NCBI GenBank assembly: GCA_022494885.1
Contig: JAGVSM010003428.1
Location: 19,694 to 83,693, forward strand
DNA from: Micrasema longulum
Taxonomy: Eukaryota; Arthropoda; Insecta; Trichoptera; Brachycentridae
Direction: 5' to 3'
Length of the DNA: 64,000 bases
Position numbers and translations under genes: made by a program. Below are positions 1-11,445 of the stretch, one piece after another. Every line of letters starts with the position of its first letter. Positions within the stretch are counted from its first letter, which is position 1. The notes below the pieces were generated by a model. That model made no database searches, was not told the origin of the DNA, and was given only the letters and a program-made list of their open reading frames with translations.

Positions 1-1339
1 CATGGTTCAATTTGGGCTGTAGTGCCATCAAAGAAAAAGACGATAAAAATTCAAATCAAGATTGTCAAAAAAAAAAGTTCTATGAAAACAAAAAAATATC
101 TTTAATTAATAGCTAAGTTGACCTGATTAAACTAACATTGAATACATCCGAGCGATTCAAATTTTTATTTTAATTTCAAAACATTACCGATCTTATGACC
201 AGCCATTATTTTCGAAAGCAGTTTCAATTACAAAAGCATCGCAAACCATAAAGACACTAATATGGAACGAGTCGGGACTTTGGTTTAATAATATGAATTC
301 TCGTTACGAAAGAACAAAGGATTTTATTGGACGATAACTTAAAATGGCGGTTTCCCTTCAAAAAGGAACCCAGTGTTCTGATAAGAAATTCCCCATTGTG
401 GTCATTTTATGGTCATACATGAAACGAAACAATAGTGACTTTATTTCGTATCTCAGTGCAATTTCGAACACCCAAAATTTTACGAACGAAGATGGAATTA
501 TTTTAGTCTACAAATTTTGTATTTTGGCTTTGAAAATTGACTAGGTTTCTTTTAAGTCACTGTGATGCAACCATTTTATATTTTTTTGTATTGTGAGGTT
601 TACCACAAAACTTATCGTTTTTATTATTATTATTTATTTTTTATATTATGTACTATAATAAACATAAATAAAAGGGTCCGCACTGGGCTAACTCGTGTCG
701 AGGACACATAACATTAAAAAAATAGTTTTAACATAGACAACATAATAGACTCGTACGTAGCTTTAATTCTTTATTTATTTTCATTGAGTTCAAGTATTCT
801 TTTTATTATAAATATTTTTAGTATGCAAAAATTTATTTTTATCAATTTTTTGTTACTATGTATTTAGGCAGCCTTATTGCTTAATGGTCATTTATTCCAA
901 CCAACCAAAAAATAGATGCTGCTATTTATATCATTTAAGTTTCAAAATGTATGCTAGAAAAAATAAAATGGATACCATAATAGAACTAGCAGTATGCAAC
1001 TATAAATTACTTTACAACGGTCCTAGTCTTTTATCGGAAAAATTATGGGAGATTTAAAAAAAATAATAGAAATTAAAGAAGAGTTTTTTGAACAAAATGT
1101 TTTTTTTTATTTAAATAAAAACGGTAAAATAGCTGTCAATATATAAGTAAGATTATAGGAAATAAGTAAGATTACTCAATTGTAAGATTATCTCAATTTG
1201 ATATGATTTACTTGAACATATTATTTAAAAAAATGCATGCCATGATTATTAAACAAAACAAAATGAAGATTACTAACACTAGATTTATTTTTCTAAAGGC
1301 TGTCTACGTGGAAAGGAGAACAATATTTCTTTTTTTTTA
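1..1339. other. No gene recognised; AT-rich intergenic sequence
   Basis: Apart from short open frames expected by chance there is no recognisable coding sequence. A slightly GC-richer patch around 665-710 next to an ATAAATAAA run resembles a decayed retroelement end, but orientation and family cannot be set. Confidence 0.5.
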
Positions 1340-1832
1340 TGTAACGTTTTAACAGCGCCCTCTGTTGGCTAGCCTTGCATATTGTGCGATGTTCAGGCAC
1401 ATCATATCGCATAACGCGTGTGAAGTTCAAAGTCTATGATCGATGACACACACACGTGCTAAATAGTTTCAGCTGAAATATATAGTCATGACTCCAAAAA
1501 GAAACTCAGCGTTTTCTATTTAATTAAATTCATTATATTCAGTGAAATACGAGATCAACGTTCTGCAGAACATAAACATCATCTCTACCGTGAAGATATG
1601 AAGACCAAAGGTACGTGGCCTATAAAGAGACCACAGGGCGCAGTCAACGCCCATTCCAGTAAAAGTCAAACAGTCAGAATCAGTCACTCAGTTCTAGCAT
1701 GTAGTTTAAGTGCAGTTACTTCAACTTTTCATCGCCGTGACACTCCCGCCACGCAATTCATTATTTTTTTCCCATGTAATAAATATGCATTAAATAGCAA
1801 GCTCGTGCCTTCTGTCGATCTTTTACTGAGGT
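1340..1832 (+). mobile_element. Possible solo LTR of an LTR retrotransposon
   Basis: This block is clearly GC-richer than its flanks and has LTR-like order: it opens with TGTAACG (1340), carries GCGCCCTCTGTTGG, has a TATA-like AAATATATAG at 1476-1485 and an AATAAA signal at 1778-1783. The open frame at 1598-1834 looks incidental. No matching second LTR, no clear closing CA and no target duplication were found, so it could equally be an unrelated GC-rich repeat. Confidence 0.25.
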
Positions 1833-2616
1833 AGGAGCTCCACCAACCCTCATAAACCTAATCCTAAACATGTTTTTAAAAAATAAAAAAATATTTTAAT
1901 GTGTTTTCATTTATCCTCTGTTTCCTATTTGTAGAATTAGTATTGTGCTATTCCCGTTCTATGTAAGTGGATGACGTTCAGACTCAAAGATAAATGTAAT
2001 GTTTGTTCACTGGTTCTAAAATCGTGAAAATTGAAAAAAAAATCTGAATGTTTCTCTAAAATGTCTTGTTTCAAAATATTTATCTTTTTCATAGTTTCAT
2101 TCAGTTAGGTTCAAATGTTTTTAGTATACCAAATTCTTTTCTTCCAAGCTACTAATCAATGCAAGACTTTTCTGGCTTTCATCCCTTTCAATATTGAGAA
2201 AGTTTAGTGCCATACATATATGTAATAATTATGTTTTTTTTATTTTTCAGCATAAAATTTGGTCATTGAAACAAAATACAATACACTTAAGTTAGTAAAC
2301 AAAATGAACCAAAAATTTCACAGGCAAAATAGTAAAAAAACATAAACATTTAACCAATAACTAAAGCCAACCAGAAATAATATATTTTTTAAATTTGGAG
2401 TTTAAGGGCATTTCTTTATCACAAAATAATCAGTGCCTGAGACAGAACAACACATATTGAAAATGACAGCCCAATATAACATTTAAATAATGGCAACAGT
2501 TTTTATCTTTGCCCAGTAATAATCGGTCTATTCGAAAACCTTAATGGAAAATCTATAAAACAACTTTATGTAAAAGCTCTGTTACTTTACGCACATTAAC
2601 ATTATTCTCCACCTTT
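1833..2616. other. Nothing recognised
   Basis: AT-rich sequence with homopolymer runs. I see no coding motif, tRNA-like segment or long inverted repeat. Confidence 0.5.
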
Positions 2617-3122
2617 CATAGCTTATTTTACAAATACAAGAGTTACTAGATACTCCACCCTGATGCTGCAAAGAAAAAAATATATACAAAACCTTCGGTC
2701 AAAGAGGATTAGCCTACTACTCGGTTAAAATGTACAATCTGCTTCCATTATCCATAAGGACAATTAGTAAGTACTCACAATATAAAATTGCTATTAAGAA
2801 ATGGATAGTGGAGGTGGGTTGCACGCGGATCGATGAGTGGATCAAGCCAAATAGGTAAAATGTGTGTACTGTTTATGAAATTTGGTCTATTTAAATTGGT
2901 TATGTTTTTTATTATAGTTTTAGTTTATATTGAGTATTATGTTAATGATAATAAGGTTAATTACGTTTTTTTATTATTATTATTGTGTTAACTTTGTTAA
3001 ATAACTAATTTAAGGCATGTTTCAATTTTTATAAAATGTTCCCTCGGCACGGGACACCCCAGTGAAAGAACATTATTCTGTATAAGAAAAAAAATACAAA
3101 CAATGTAAAAGTATAAATAAAT
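2617..3122 (+). mobile_element. Jockey/CR1-like LINE, C-terminal end of ORF2 and 3' UTR
   Basis: Frame 2691-2858 reads about 56 residues ending in a TAA at 2856. It contains GQRGLAYYSVKMYNLLPLSI followed by a K-W-rich stretch, the layout of the extreme C-terminus of jockey/CR1-like ORF2 proteins (G-x-R-S-x-x-Y, then YN-x-LP-x-x-IR). A neighbouring frame from 2617 carries the preceding residues and an internal stop, so the gene is broken. An AT-rich 3' UTR with an AAGTATAAATAAA-type end follows to about 3122. No reverse transcriptase domain is present, so this is a 5'-truncated dead copy. The clade call rests on pattern only. Confidence 0.65.
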
Positions 3123-3254
3123 TCTACACGGTAAGTCGAAATTTCTTTACACTGTATTGTCACGGTTGCCGTCACGTCTTTTTAATAAATGTCCCTTTTC
3201 ATTATATACATTTGAATTACAATTGAAATGGTTTTATCAAATATCTGAATTATA

Positions 3255-3700
3255 CATTTTCTTCTTTCCTTTACTTCCCACTTTTTCTCTTTGCTCTGCT
3301 CATAGTATGGTGTGATTTCTTCTAAAAAAAAGTTTTTTTTTTTAATTTTATTTATTATTTCGATTTATTTTTTCAAACGAAACAGTTTGCGTAGGAAGAA
3401 AAAAAAGTCCGCCTCATGATGTAATGGTGAGTGCGTTTGCTTACCATGCAAAAGATCTCCAGTTGTATTCCCGATATTAAAATGTTTATTTATAAAGTTG
3501 TTTTTACTCTAGAATATTTCATTGTCTCATGACTGTCGCCTGAATTGTAAGACTGGTCATTTTATTTACATGTAATAAAAATGATCAAGATTCACTACAT
3601 ATCAATCCAATTCCCTTTACGCAATTAGGTGCGCAAAGGGAATTATTATGATTATGAAGAAGAGATTGCCTTTAGGCAATATACCCGCTATTATATGGAT
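3255..3700 (+). mobile_element. LINE 3' tail split by a SINE
   Basis: The segments 3255-3408 and 3664-3700 together resemble the 3' end of the LINE at 23985-24450: a pyrimidine-rich stretch, then ACGAAACAGTTTGCGTAGG, then after the insertion CCTTTAGGCAATATACCCGC, matching CCTTAAGGCAATCTACCCGC in the other copy. The interruption is the SINE at 3409-3660. No protein-coding part remains here. Confidence 0.6.
3409..3660 (+). mobile_element. SINE-B copy 1 (tRNA-derived SINE)
   Basis: The tRNA-like head (GATGTAATGGTGAGTGCGTT as box A region, a decayed box B at CAGTTGTATTCCC) is followed by a body ending in a GTGCGCAAAGGGAATTATTATG-like tail. The same head, body and tail order recurs at 11878, 21618, 27355 and 62475. 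It lies inside a LINE tail; short GAAGAA sequences on both sides may be remains of the target duplication. Confidence 0.7.
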
Positions 3701-3726
3701 AAATAATTTTATTTCGATTGTTAAAT

Positions 3727-4100
3727 AACAAAACAACAAACGAACAAACAAATCATTACACCGTTTCCCCGTAAGGGTAGAACGAGAAGATAAAACGCCA
3801 TGTCATTCTGACTTTGTATACAGATTTCGCTTTCTATATTTCATTCATCTTTTCAAGTACGCTTGTCAATTTTTCCGACTTTTAACGTCTTCATTTTCAA
3901 GTAAAAGTTGGATTTGGTCATGCTATTTTCCATTCGCCCTACATATCCAAATCAAGGCAAATCCAATGATCTTCGGTTTTGTCCATAATGCTTATCTCAG
4001 CCTTACAAAATGAACGGAACCCGACATACATGCACCTATCTTACAAAGTTTTATCGCACACCCGCCTGAGAGATCGCATTTCGACAGCATTTAGCCTATT
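3727..4100 (-). mobile_element. RTE-like LINE, 3' end of ORF2 with TTTG-rich tail
   Basis: On the minus strand a frame across about 4095-4055 reads AVEMRSLRRVC, a hallmark of the region just after the reverse transcriptase in a common arthropod LINE group. The downstream remnants match the C-terminal R-x-C-x-x-R ... YPSG region in broken frames, and the element ends near 3730-3754 in a TTTG/TTCG-type simple tail. The matching 3' end recurs at 17578-17725. Frames are interrupted by stops. The plus-strand open frame at 3979-4263 is a shadow of this element. Confidence 0.65.
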
Positions 4101-4971
4101 TTTATCCTTGTTTTTTCAAGCCATCGCAGCCACTTTTTATATCCTGATAATAAAATTAAATCAAAATATGTTTGTCGAGAATGTTTTGAAAGCTATGATA
4201 CTGAATACGGCTGAAATCATGATAGCAGTATGGGCGCGATACTCTAAAGCAGAGGCGGTGTAACCCCAAAATACGACGTCATCCATTATAGCGAGCGACC
4301 AAAGGCCCGGCGACTGTACTTTGTGTCCTCACACCAAACCACAAAGGGATCTCTCGTGTACCAATTATTATGGCGCATGATGTAGGTGTGGAAATTTGTT
4401 CCAATGCTCGTAAATGTCATTTGGGAAGAGTTTTCATATTTCAAGGGGTTATACTAACGGTGAATCTAATCATTTCAAATTAACGTGGCAAAATAAACCG
4501 TTCAAATATTCTATTTTAAATAGTTTTGAGTTCAGTGTGTGGTTTTGCAACAGTGTAGTTTAAAATCTGAGAATAATTTGATTTTCGTTTAGAGAAATAG
4601 TTATTATGACCATATAAATTAATATTGGCAGAAAAATCAACCATTTTTAGCAAACCTAACACCACTCATCATGATTTATTTTAAGGCAAAATATTTTTTT
4701 TTAGATTTGTTGTAGTGTAGGAATAACAATCCAGTAATTATGATTTAGATAAAATTATAATTAAATTATCAATAAAACTTATTGGTATAGTTTTACTTTT
4801 ATTTAATTTTAACTAACAAACGTTTTTGACTAAATATGCATCTTCAGAACTGGTAAATTATTTACAACATATTAAACTTTAATTATTACAAGAAGAACAA
4901 AAAGACACAAAAAAAACAACATATAAGTTGATATGTATATTGTCCTTTATTATTTAAAAATAAATTAGTCC
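4101..4971. other. Probable decayed LINE body, otherwise nothing recognised
   Basis: The part 4101-4450 is GC-richer and may be the upstream, unreadable part of the minus-strand LINE ending at 3727. The rest is AT-rich with no motif I recognise. Confidence 0.35.
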
Positions 4972-5325
4972 AACAATGTTTGAGTATGTCCAAATACTTG
5001 CAGACGGTCTGGATTTCCTCTCTAGGGTGTTATTCATATTTAAATTTCTTGGAAAATTGTTTTCAAGCATTGCCTAGTAGGTGATTTGGTCAAACCGGAT
5101 GAATTTCACCCACATGATAAAGGTTTCAGCTCCTTTATTTCATAAAAGTCAACAGATGGAAGAGTTGAGGAATTGTGAATATGTAAACATGAGCAGAATG
5201 GTGAATGTTATACAGTGTGTAAAGTGGCCACTTAAACCAGCCACTGACAGGTCACAAGCCCTGTAGGTGCCTAGACTTATATTTTACCTTCTTTAAAATG
5301 TTCCTCATCTCTGATGTAATATTTT
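4972..5325 (+). repeat. Family A interspersed repeat, near-complete copy
   Basis: This is the most complete copy of the commonest repeat in the window. In order it has a start module (TTTGAGTATGTCCAAATACT, then TCTCTAGGG), a middle with TTTCAGCTCCTTTATTTC and GTCAACAGATGG, a core holding the self-complementary AAGTGGCCACTT (5222-5233) followed by GACAGGTCACAAGCCCTGTA, and an end module (CCTAGACTTATATTTTACC to CATCTCTGATGTAAT). There is no coding potential, no tRNA-like promoter and no obvious terminal inverted repeat. Class unknown. Confidence 0.75.
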
Positions 5326-6233
5326 AACTTCTACTTAGGTAAAATTGGTAGGTTCAGAAAAATTAATCGGTAGATTCATTATCGGCTGGAACAGTTTAAC
5401 AAAAAACGACTTTACTGTTCCTTGTGACGAGCCACTCAGCTTTTAACTGTTATTTTTTTATTTCATTTTCAAGGGGGGATGGAAGTGGCTACGATTTTGC
5501 CACACTACTCTAAAAACACCGTTTTTTTACGAAACAGTTTCTCATATCACCCTTCAAAAACCATGGTGAGTGACGAAGAGAGGGGTGGCTACTGTTATGT
5601 CATAAAAATAGCCCATTGTTCAAGATTTTTAATCGGTAGAATTACCATCGAATTCGGTGGATCGATTGACTGCTCCCGAAACCGGTTGATCCACCGATAA
5701 ATCGGTAGAATTGACAACGCCATCCGATACATAAATAATATGTTCTTTATTTGATAGAACATCCTCCTTAAAGAATGGAACTATTCCATGGAGTTTAAAT
5801 AAAGCAATACAATTTGCAATAATCTCTTGCTGGTGGATACTACAGCTTAGCTTCCAGAATAAAGAAATATTATGCAAGATTTATCCACTTTGAATGCAAC
5901 TCCATACATTTTCTCTAATCCCAAGTCGTACGGACCACTATCTCATGAATAATAAATTGCTAAAAATACCATTCAGTTCTCTTTTCTTCCTCTCTAGAAG
6001 CATTAGTGTTCAAACTGAATTCCTGTGTAATGATTTAAAGGTCGGATTATCGCAAATTTCCTTGAATTCAATAAAAAATCCGTTTAAGTTTAATTTAATT
6101 ATTACAAAAACAATACGATAAAAACAAATAAACCAGTGGTTTTTTAAAACAGTAATCAACTATAAAAAGAACTGATGAGATATATATGTTTCAAGATAGA
6201 TAGAATGGTTTTTGCAAAGCAGTCATGATAAAT
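5326..6233. other. Unassigned stretch with an AATCGGTAGA-repeat hairpin
   Basis: A hairpin with arms TCGGTGGATC (5654-5663) and GATCCACCGA (5688-5697) is flanked by repeated AATCGGTAGAATT words (also near 5365). This could be the end of a small DNA transposon. Nothing else is recognisable. Confidence 0.4.
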
Positions 6234-6300
6234 TATAAGCCTCGTAAAAACCTAGACTTCCATATTCATTTCTCTGAAATGTGTCCATCTCCTTTGATAA
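6234..6300 (+). repeat. Family A fragment, end module
   Basis: The stretch ATAAGCCTCGTAAAAACCTA followed by GACTTCCATATTCATTTCTC and CATCTCCTTTG matches the end module of family A. The rest of the element is missing. Confidence 0.6.
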
Positions 6301-7254
6301 ATATGAAAATTAAATCACACTCAAACTAACTGGCTTTATTTAGATGCTTTTTTTTCGTTCAGACACAAGATGTATGCTGACAAATAACATATGTGAAAAA
6401 TTAAATAAAAAAATAAAATAAAAATCAGATAATTTGTTGATTTAAAACAATTTTTTTTAAATCAATTTATTGCGCGTACATATGCATTTTTTTTAAGTTA
6501 TATTTTTTCAATAACCTTTATTCTACAAAATCAAATACATTTGGGAAAAAAGAAAAAAAACAAAATTCAGGTTGTACTTATATTCTTAAATTCCAAAATA
6601 AAATATAATATAAACAAAAAGGCAAAACTTTTTTTTAAATATTCAATATCAATATAATATTCACAAGCATATGTAAATATATATATCTACTCCTTGGAAT
6701 GTTTTTTCTGGGTTATTGTGGCGTGTATTAACTATTACTCCTATTATTACTCCTTGTTGCTTTTGTTTTGGATAGCGAAACACTTATATTTTTATCAGCT
6801 TAGATGATGAACGCCGTAACGCTGTCTAATACACGTCACAAAAAAATAAACAAGTATATTACTAATATCCCCTAGTTTTTTTCCAAATGCACTTTTCTGA
6901 AAAAAAGTAAAATAGTACACTTACTTTCTGAACATGCCTCGTGCATTGCATATTATACTATATTTATATATTTTACGTTGCTGTGAAAGGAAACATTTCT
7001 TCAATTCGTTTTAATTTTTTTGGTTTTTTCTTTGTTCCCGAAGATTTTGTGGTAAATTACAACGTACACATAACGTCACTTGAACATTATTGTAAAGGTA
7101 TAAAGTATAAATCTTAAATAAATTTATAAGATGATACATAAACATACAAATAATAAGTGTATCAATTGTATAAAGTGATGATTGTGGCCCGTAATGAACA
7201 GCAAATAATTGTAGTAATGTTATGAGCAACTCTGAAAAACGCAAAAGAGTTTAT
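6301..7254. other. Nothing recognised
   Basis: Very AT-rich with long A and T runs. No coding or repeat signature seen. Confidence 0.5.
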
Positions 7255-7810
7255 GTGCCTTGAAAGCAGGATTACTTGGGATGGTAGAACAAAAAAAAAG
7301 TTGACCGCAGTATTCATCAAGCAAGCCTTGCGTTCAACAAAAAAGCAAAGATTTTGGAGTCCAATTACATAAACCTAACACTGCTCAAGCAACTTGTCAA
7401 GATACATTATGTATGGAGCATATTAATGTCTAGTTTTGAGACATGGTGCCTTTTTGAAAGAGATAGAAAAAGACTAGAGGCCTGTTGTAGAAGAATATTA
7501 GATATTTTCTGGAGAGATCAAATCACAAATGACATGAGTCTCAGTATAATCAAAGAAGGGAAGAAACTCATCAAAACCATCTCAGAAAGGCAAACTCAAT
7601 GGATCAGCCACATTATGCGCCATGAGGGTCTCCTGCATGGCAATAGAGGGAATGGCAGAGGGGACAAATCATAGAGGGCGCCCCTGACGGGAGTTTTTAG
7701 AACAAGTGAGCAAGGATTTGTACTGCGCCTCATATGTTGAGCTGAAGAGAACTTCAGAGAATAGAGTGGAGGAGGACGAGTTGCGAGATTTTGCTGCAAA
7801 CTAATCACCA
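7255..7810 (+). mobile_element. RTE-like LINE, C-terminal region of ORF2 (broken)
   Basis: The open frame 7354-7674 contains SFETWCLFERDRKRLEACCR, then RILDIFWRDQITN, ISERQTQWISHIMRHEGLL. This is the order of the region after the reverse transcriptase in RTE-like LINEs (SETW, DRKRLEA, RI-x-W-x-D, W-I-x-H-I-x-R-H). Upstream, SRITWDGRTKK (about 7270) is the preceding block in another frame. Downstream, frames carrying RGRP and DLYCASYVELKRTSENRVEED follow across a frameshift. Catalytic reverse transcriptase motifs are absent, so it is 5'-truncated and frameshifted. The minus-strand frame at 7596-7856 is a shadow. Confidence 0.8.
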
Positions 7811-8945
7811 GGATTGAAACAGCGAAGAATAAGAAACGCATTTCATGGGTAGTCATGAATTAATTATTACCTTTATATATTTTTCCGAAAAATCTCTGGC
7901 TTCACTATTTAAGTATATAGTTATTTTTCTTTGAAGATTTATTACCCATCATATTTTTTTTACATCTGGCATGATGATAACATCTTTCAAAATTTACATA
8001 TGTTTTGAAAAGGGTTAAAAAAAAAATGTCATTTTTTACTAAAAGAAGGTATTGGAAACGTTCAAACGGAAACAAATAAATTATATATTGTTGTTATATA
8101 AATTTATACTCGTTATAGCTTTATCAGTCAGAAAATGGAATCACTCAAACGCCCCTTAAAATTTATTACCTAGTCTAGGCCATTTAACAAAATGCTGAGC
8201 TAACAAAAATAAACTTTTTAGGGAAACTTTTTAGGGCGTGAATGGAAAAGGGGTAGCTTTTCTAAATGTTATATATCACTGATAAATACATCAGTTTTTT
8301 ATCGCCTAAAGTAGTGAAGGGTAATAAGGAGTGTTCAGAAAAGATTATTTGTTTAAATACAGCCTTTGATATTTAAAACTTTTGAAATACTTATGCAAGT
8401 AAGTGATTAACTACATTTTTAGACAAATGTTTTTTAAGGAATTTTAAATTTCACAATAATTCCTTATTCAAAATGTTTTTGTATTTTTTTTCAAATTAAT
8501 TTATTACAATTGATACATGTTAATAAATTAACAGGAAAGTAACCCGCTAAACCGTGAAACCACCTTCAGCGGGTTTTTTTCATCTAGCCAAAAATTATAT
8601 CTTTTGTCTCTGTTGAGATATTTGTTTTTTAAATGAAATTTTAATTGGTTGAATTCCTGTATTGGTCTTCAAACATTTGGACAAACATTTATTTTTAATC
8701 TGTCAGCGAACTTCAGCGGTTGACAATATAATTCAAAAGAACGATTGACAGCAAGATGTTTTTTTTTTTTAAATTCACCAAAATGTCAACAGATGTCGCA
8801 AACGAGAATACGCTAAACAATGCGAAAGAACTTATGTTGTGACTAAATGTATGATGACATTTTATGATTAAGATATAAAACATATAAAAAACTCGTTTGT
8901 CAGTCTGTGCTTTATGCATTGGAACCAGGAAATCTTAAAATAAAC
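7811..8945. other. Unassigned, with a GC hairpin and weak repeat traces
   Basis: A perfect 8-bp hairpin AACCCGCT (8541-8548) / AGCGGGTT (8568-8575) sits in sequence that also resembles the 3' tail of SINE-D (TAACCCGCTAAACC). Around 8745-8850 a GTCAACAGATGTCGCAAACG stretch resembles part of the copy of family A at 31085. No gene. Confidence 0.4.
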
Positions 8946-9226
8946 ATATTACAACAGAGATGAAGAACATTTTATAGAAGGCCATATAGAAGTCTAGGCT
9001 TATGACCTGTCATTGGCTGGTTTAAGTGGCCACTTTACACACTGTGTAACATTCACCATTCTGTTTCTATTTGAACATCTATATTACATCAATTCTTTCA
9101 TCTGATGATGTTTGTGCAGTTAAAGAGCTGAAACCTAAACTGATCAAATAGTGTTCAAATAATGTTCCCCAAGGAGTTGAATCCCGTCCTTGTCTACATA
9201 AATTTGGACAAACTCAAAATATTGTT
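8946..9226 (-). repeat. Family A interspersed repeat, near-complete copy
   Basis: Reverse orientation relative to 4972. It begins with the end module (TATTACAACAGAGATGAAG), keeps the core GACCTGTCATTGGCTGG with AAGTGGCCACTT at 9024-9035, AACATTCACCATTCTG, GAGCTGAAACC, and finishes with the start module TTTGGACAAACTCAAAATAT. No target duplication could be fixed. Confidence 0.75.
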
Positions 9227-9263
9227 CTTAAAATAAAGGCCGCCAAAATTCATAAATGCAGAG

Positions 9264-9655
9264 TTATTATTATTATTATTATGGTTGGATAATTTATATA
9301 ACGCCATTTTTATAAAAATTACCTTAAGGGCGCTGTACAGTAAATAAATATACCAGAACGTTTTGCAGCTACAGAGCGCATGGACCTTTCTAAATATGAT
9401 ATATTTCAATTATAAAAGATAGGAACTAGATTACAGCAAATTTTGCAGTTACAGAGCTCATGGACAGTAAGTAATCTAGCCCCCATTTACAAAATGTTTT
9501 AATTCTACAACGAAGTTTAGTGTTTGAATGATATTAGTATAATTTAAAATATTTTAAAAACTAATTTTCAAAAAGAGACATTAGATTATAACAAGTCTTG
9601 CAGCTACTGAGCGCATGGACTGTGAAAATTCTAGACCCCGTTTAAAAAATTTATG
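9264..9655 (+). repeat. Family E repeat with three GCAGCTACAGAGCGCATGGA units
   Basis: After a TTA microsatellite (9264-9281) comes TTACCTTAAGGGCGCTGTAC and then three spaced, diverged copies of a unit close to TTGCAGCTACAGAGCGCATG (about 9362, 9442 and 9596), each followed by a TCTAGA/TCTAGC-like word. A single-unit relative is at 12985-13125. Non-coding; class unknown. Confidence 0.55.
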
Positions 9656-10791
9656 CATTTATGATTGATATTTTTACATATTGAACCATGATTACATGCA
9701 TGGACGAGTGGAATTCAAGCGACTTAAAATTGTATTAATAAATTTACAAAAAATAATTATTGAACATAGATATTTGTCAAAAGTTCACGCTAAAAATTAA
9801 TCACTAAAATACAAAACCGGTATTTCTTATGTATCAACTCTCACTGCCTCCACCTTCCATAGAATCATTTCTCTACAATACCGCAGAGTGTGTGTGGACC
9901 AACTACTGCTTTACAAAATTATGACAGAAATAGTTGACTGTACAGAACTACTTAGTTTAATAACAATACATGTGCCAGCTAGGATTTGTAGACGGTACCA
10001 CATGTTTTATGTACTAATAAGTAAAACATTGTATTAAAAAATGCTTTTTTATCAGTGTTTTTCAGTGTACAATATAAAATTTAAAGATAAAGATTACACA
10101 AACATCACTCTGTCAAATTCAAAATATTCACTAAAAATGCATTTTGTAACTTAGTAGACATTATAATAATAAATATGTACATCTCCCTTCCCCTACTTAT
10201 CCTCTCTTCAAGCATTCTTATCCTAATCCCGCCCAATTTACAATTACTTACTGTTCTTAAAAAAATATCAAAAAATTCTTTGATTATCGAAAAATATTTA
10301 CGAGTACACGGAAATAACATTTTTATATGTAAAAACTCATATGTATTTATTTGATTTGTAATATATTCTCTTTATTAACTTTGTGTTATTTGTGGAAATC
10401 TGTTATTAGTTCTGAATTCATACTCTTTATCTTTTTGTTTACTATAAATATGTATGTTGAACTGTTGATTTTTCCAAATAAAATAAAATAAAATAAAAAA
10501 TAAACAAAGCACTGTTTCAACATTATGCTTAACGAAATAAAGAAATATTTCCAAAGGGTAGTTTTGGTAGATTGTCGGTATCACCGGACATATGGTTAAC
10601 AGGCTGCGTGTTTACATTATATAAGATTTCTAGACAACTGATTCTTTCAAGAAATACAGCAATATTTATTTCAACAGATATAAGACAAAAATATAAATCA
10701 TTTCTAATAAAATCTTTACAAAATGGTCACTGACCATAATGTGCAAAACCTTTACTTGCGACAGACGCGATAGTACGTACATACGGTGTAC
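9656..10791. other. Nothing recognised
   Basis: AT-rich. Open frames at 10105-10320 and 10375-10584 on the minus strand have low-complexity composition and no known motif. Confidence 0.5.
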
Positions 10792-10812
10792 CGCGTCTCG
10801 CGACGAGACGCG
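10792..10812. repeat. Perfect 9-bp GC-rich palindrome
   Basis: CGCGTCTCG and CGAGACGCG are exact reverse complements separated by CGA. It lies in a short CpG-rich island (10758-10860) in otherwise AT-rich DNA. It could be a transposon subterminal repeat or a protein-binding site; nothing decides this. Confidence 0.6.
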
Positions 10813-11445
10813 ACGCTTTTGTTTACTCGCGGGTTGTAGCACACGCTAGCGGATTTTATCAATTACTCGTAGATAGCGAGATGATAAACACACATGCAAT
10901 CAATATATTTAAACAATGAAAGATTATATCTTTATTTTGTACCTGTTAATCGTAAGTTTTGTGTAAACGCGAACTTAAACTTAGAAATTGTGCTTGCATA
11001 CGCTAGTTATGTAGTTTCACTCTAGTCTGGTTGAACATCGCAATTTAAATATTTGTTTATATTCCTAGGAGAAACTTCGGGTTTCTTCATACATGCTGCG
11101 CTGGATATTCAACTGAGTAAACAGAGCATTCAAATTCAGGATTCTGGGTGAGATCTTAGATCATGTAAATATATACACAACATATGCCTTACAAATATCG
11201 CCATTTGCATATTTTTGAGAAGAGAACGGCGTCGATTATTCCGGCCCGATAATAATACCTCCCAAGGGCATATCCGTCCATTTTCCAGAATTTTCCGGAA
11301 TATCTCGCCATTTCCATAAACCCGCTACCCTGATCCACCGTTTTTGTTTGCCGATATTACACTTTTCGACCTGTGAGCTTTTCTTCACTTGACCCGTTTT
11401 AGCCCAAGCGCTTTTCAGAAGACATATGTATTAATTTTATTTTTT
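10813..11445. other. Nothing recognised
   Basis: Mixed composition, somewhat GC-richer at 11220-11400, with no coding motif or repeat relation seen within the window. Confidence 0.45.

Noticed and set aside
3979..4263. 94-codon plus-strand open frame with hydrophobic stretches
   Set aside because: The opposite strand carries the LINE signature AVEMRSLRRVC and C-terminal blocks, so this frame is a shadow.
9024..9035. AAGTGGCCACTT as a CRISPR-like or integron-like repeat
   Set aside because: It recurs only as part of dispersed family A copies, with no regular spacing or spacers.
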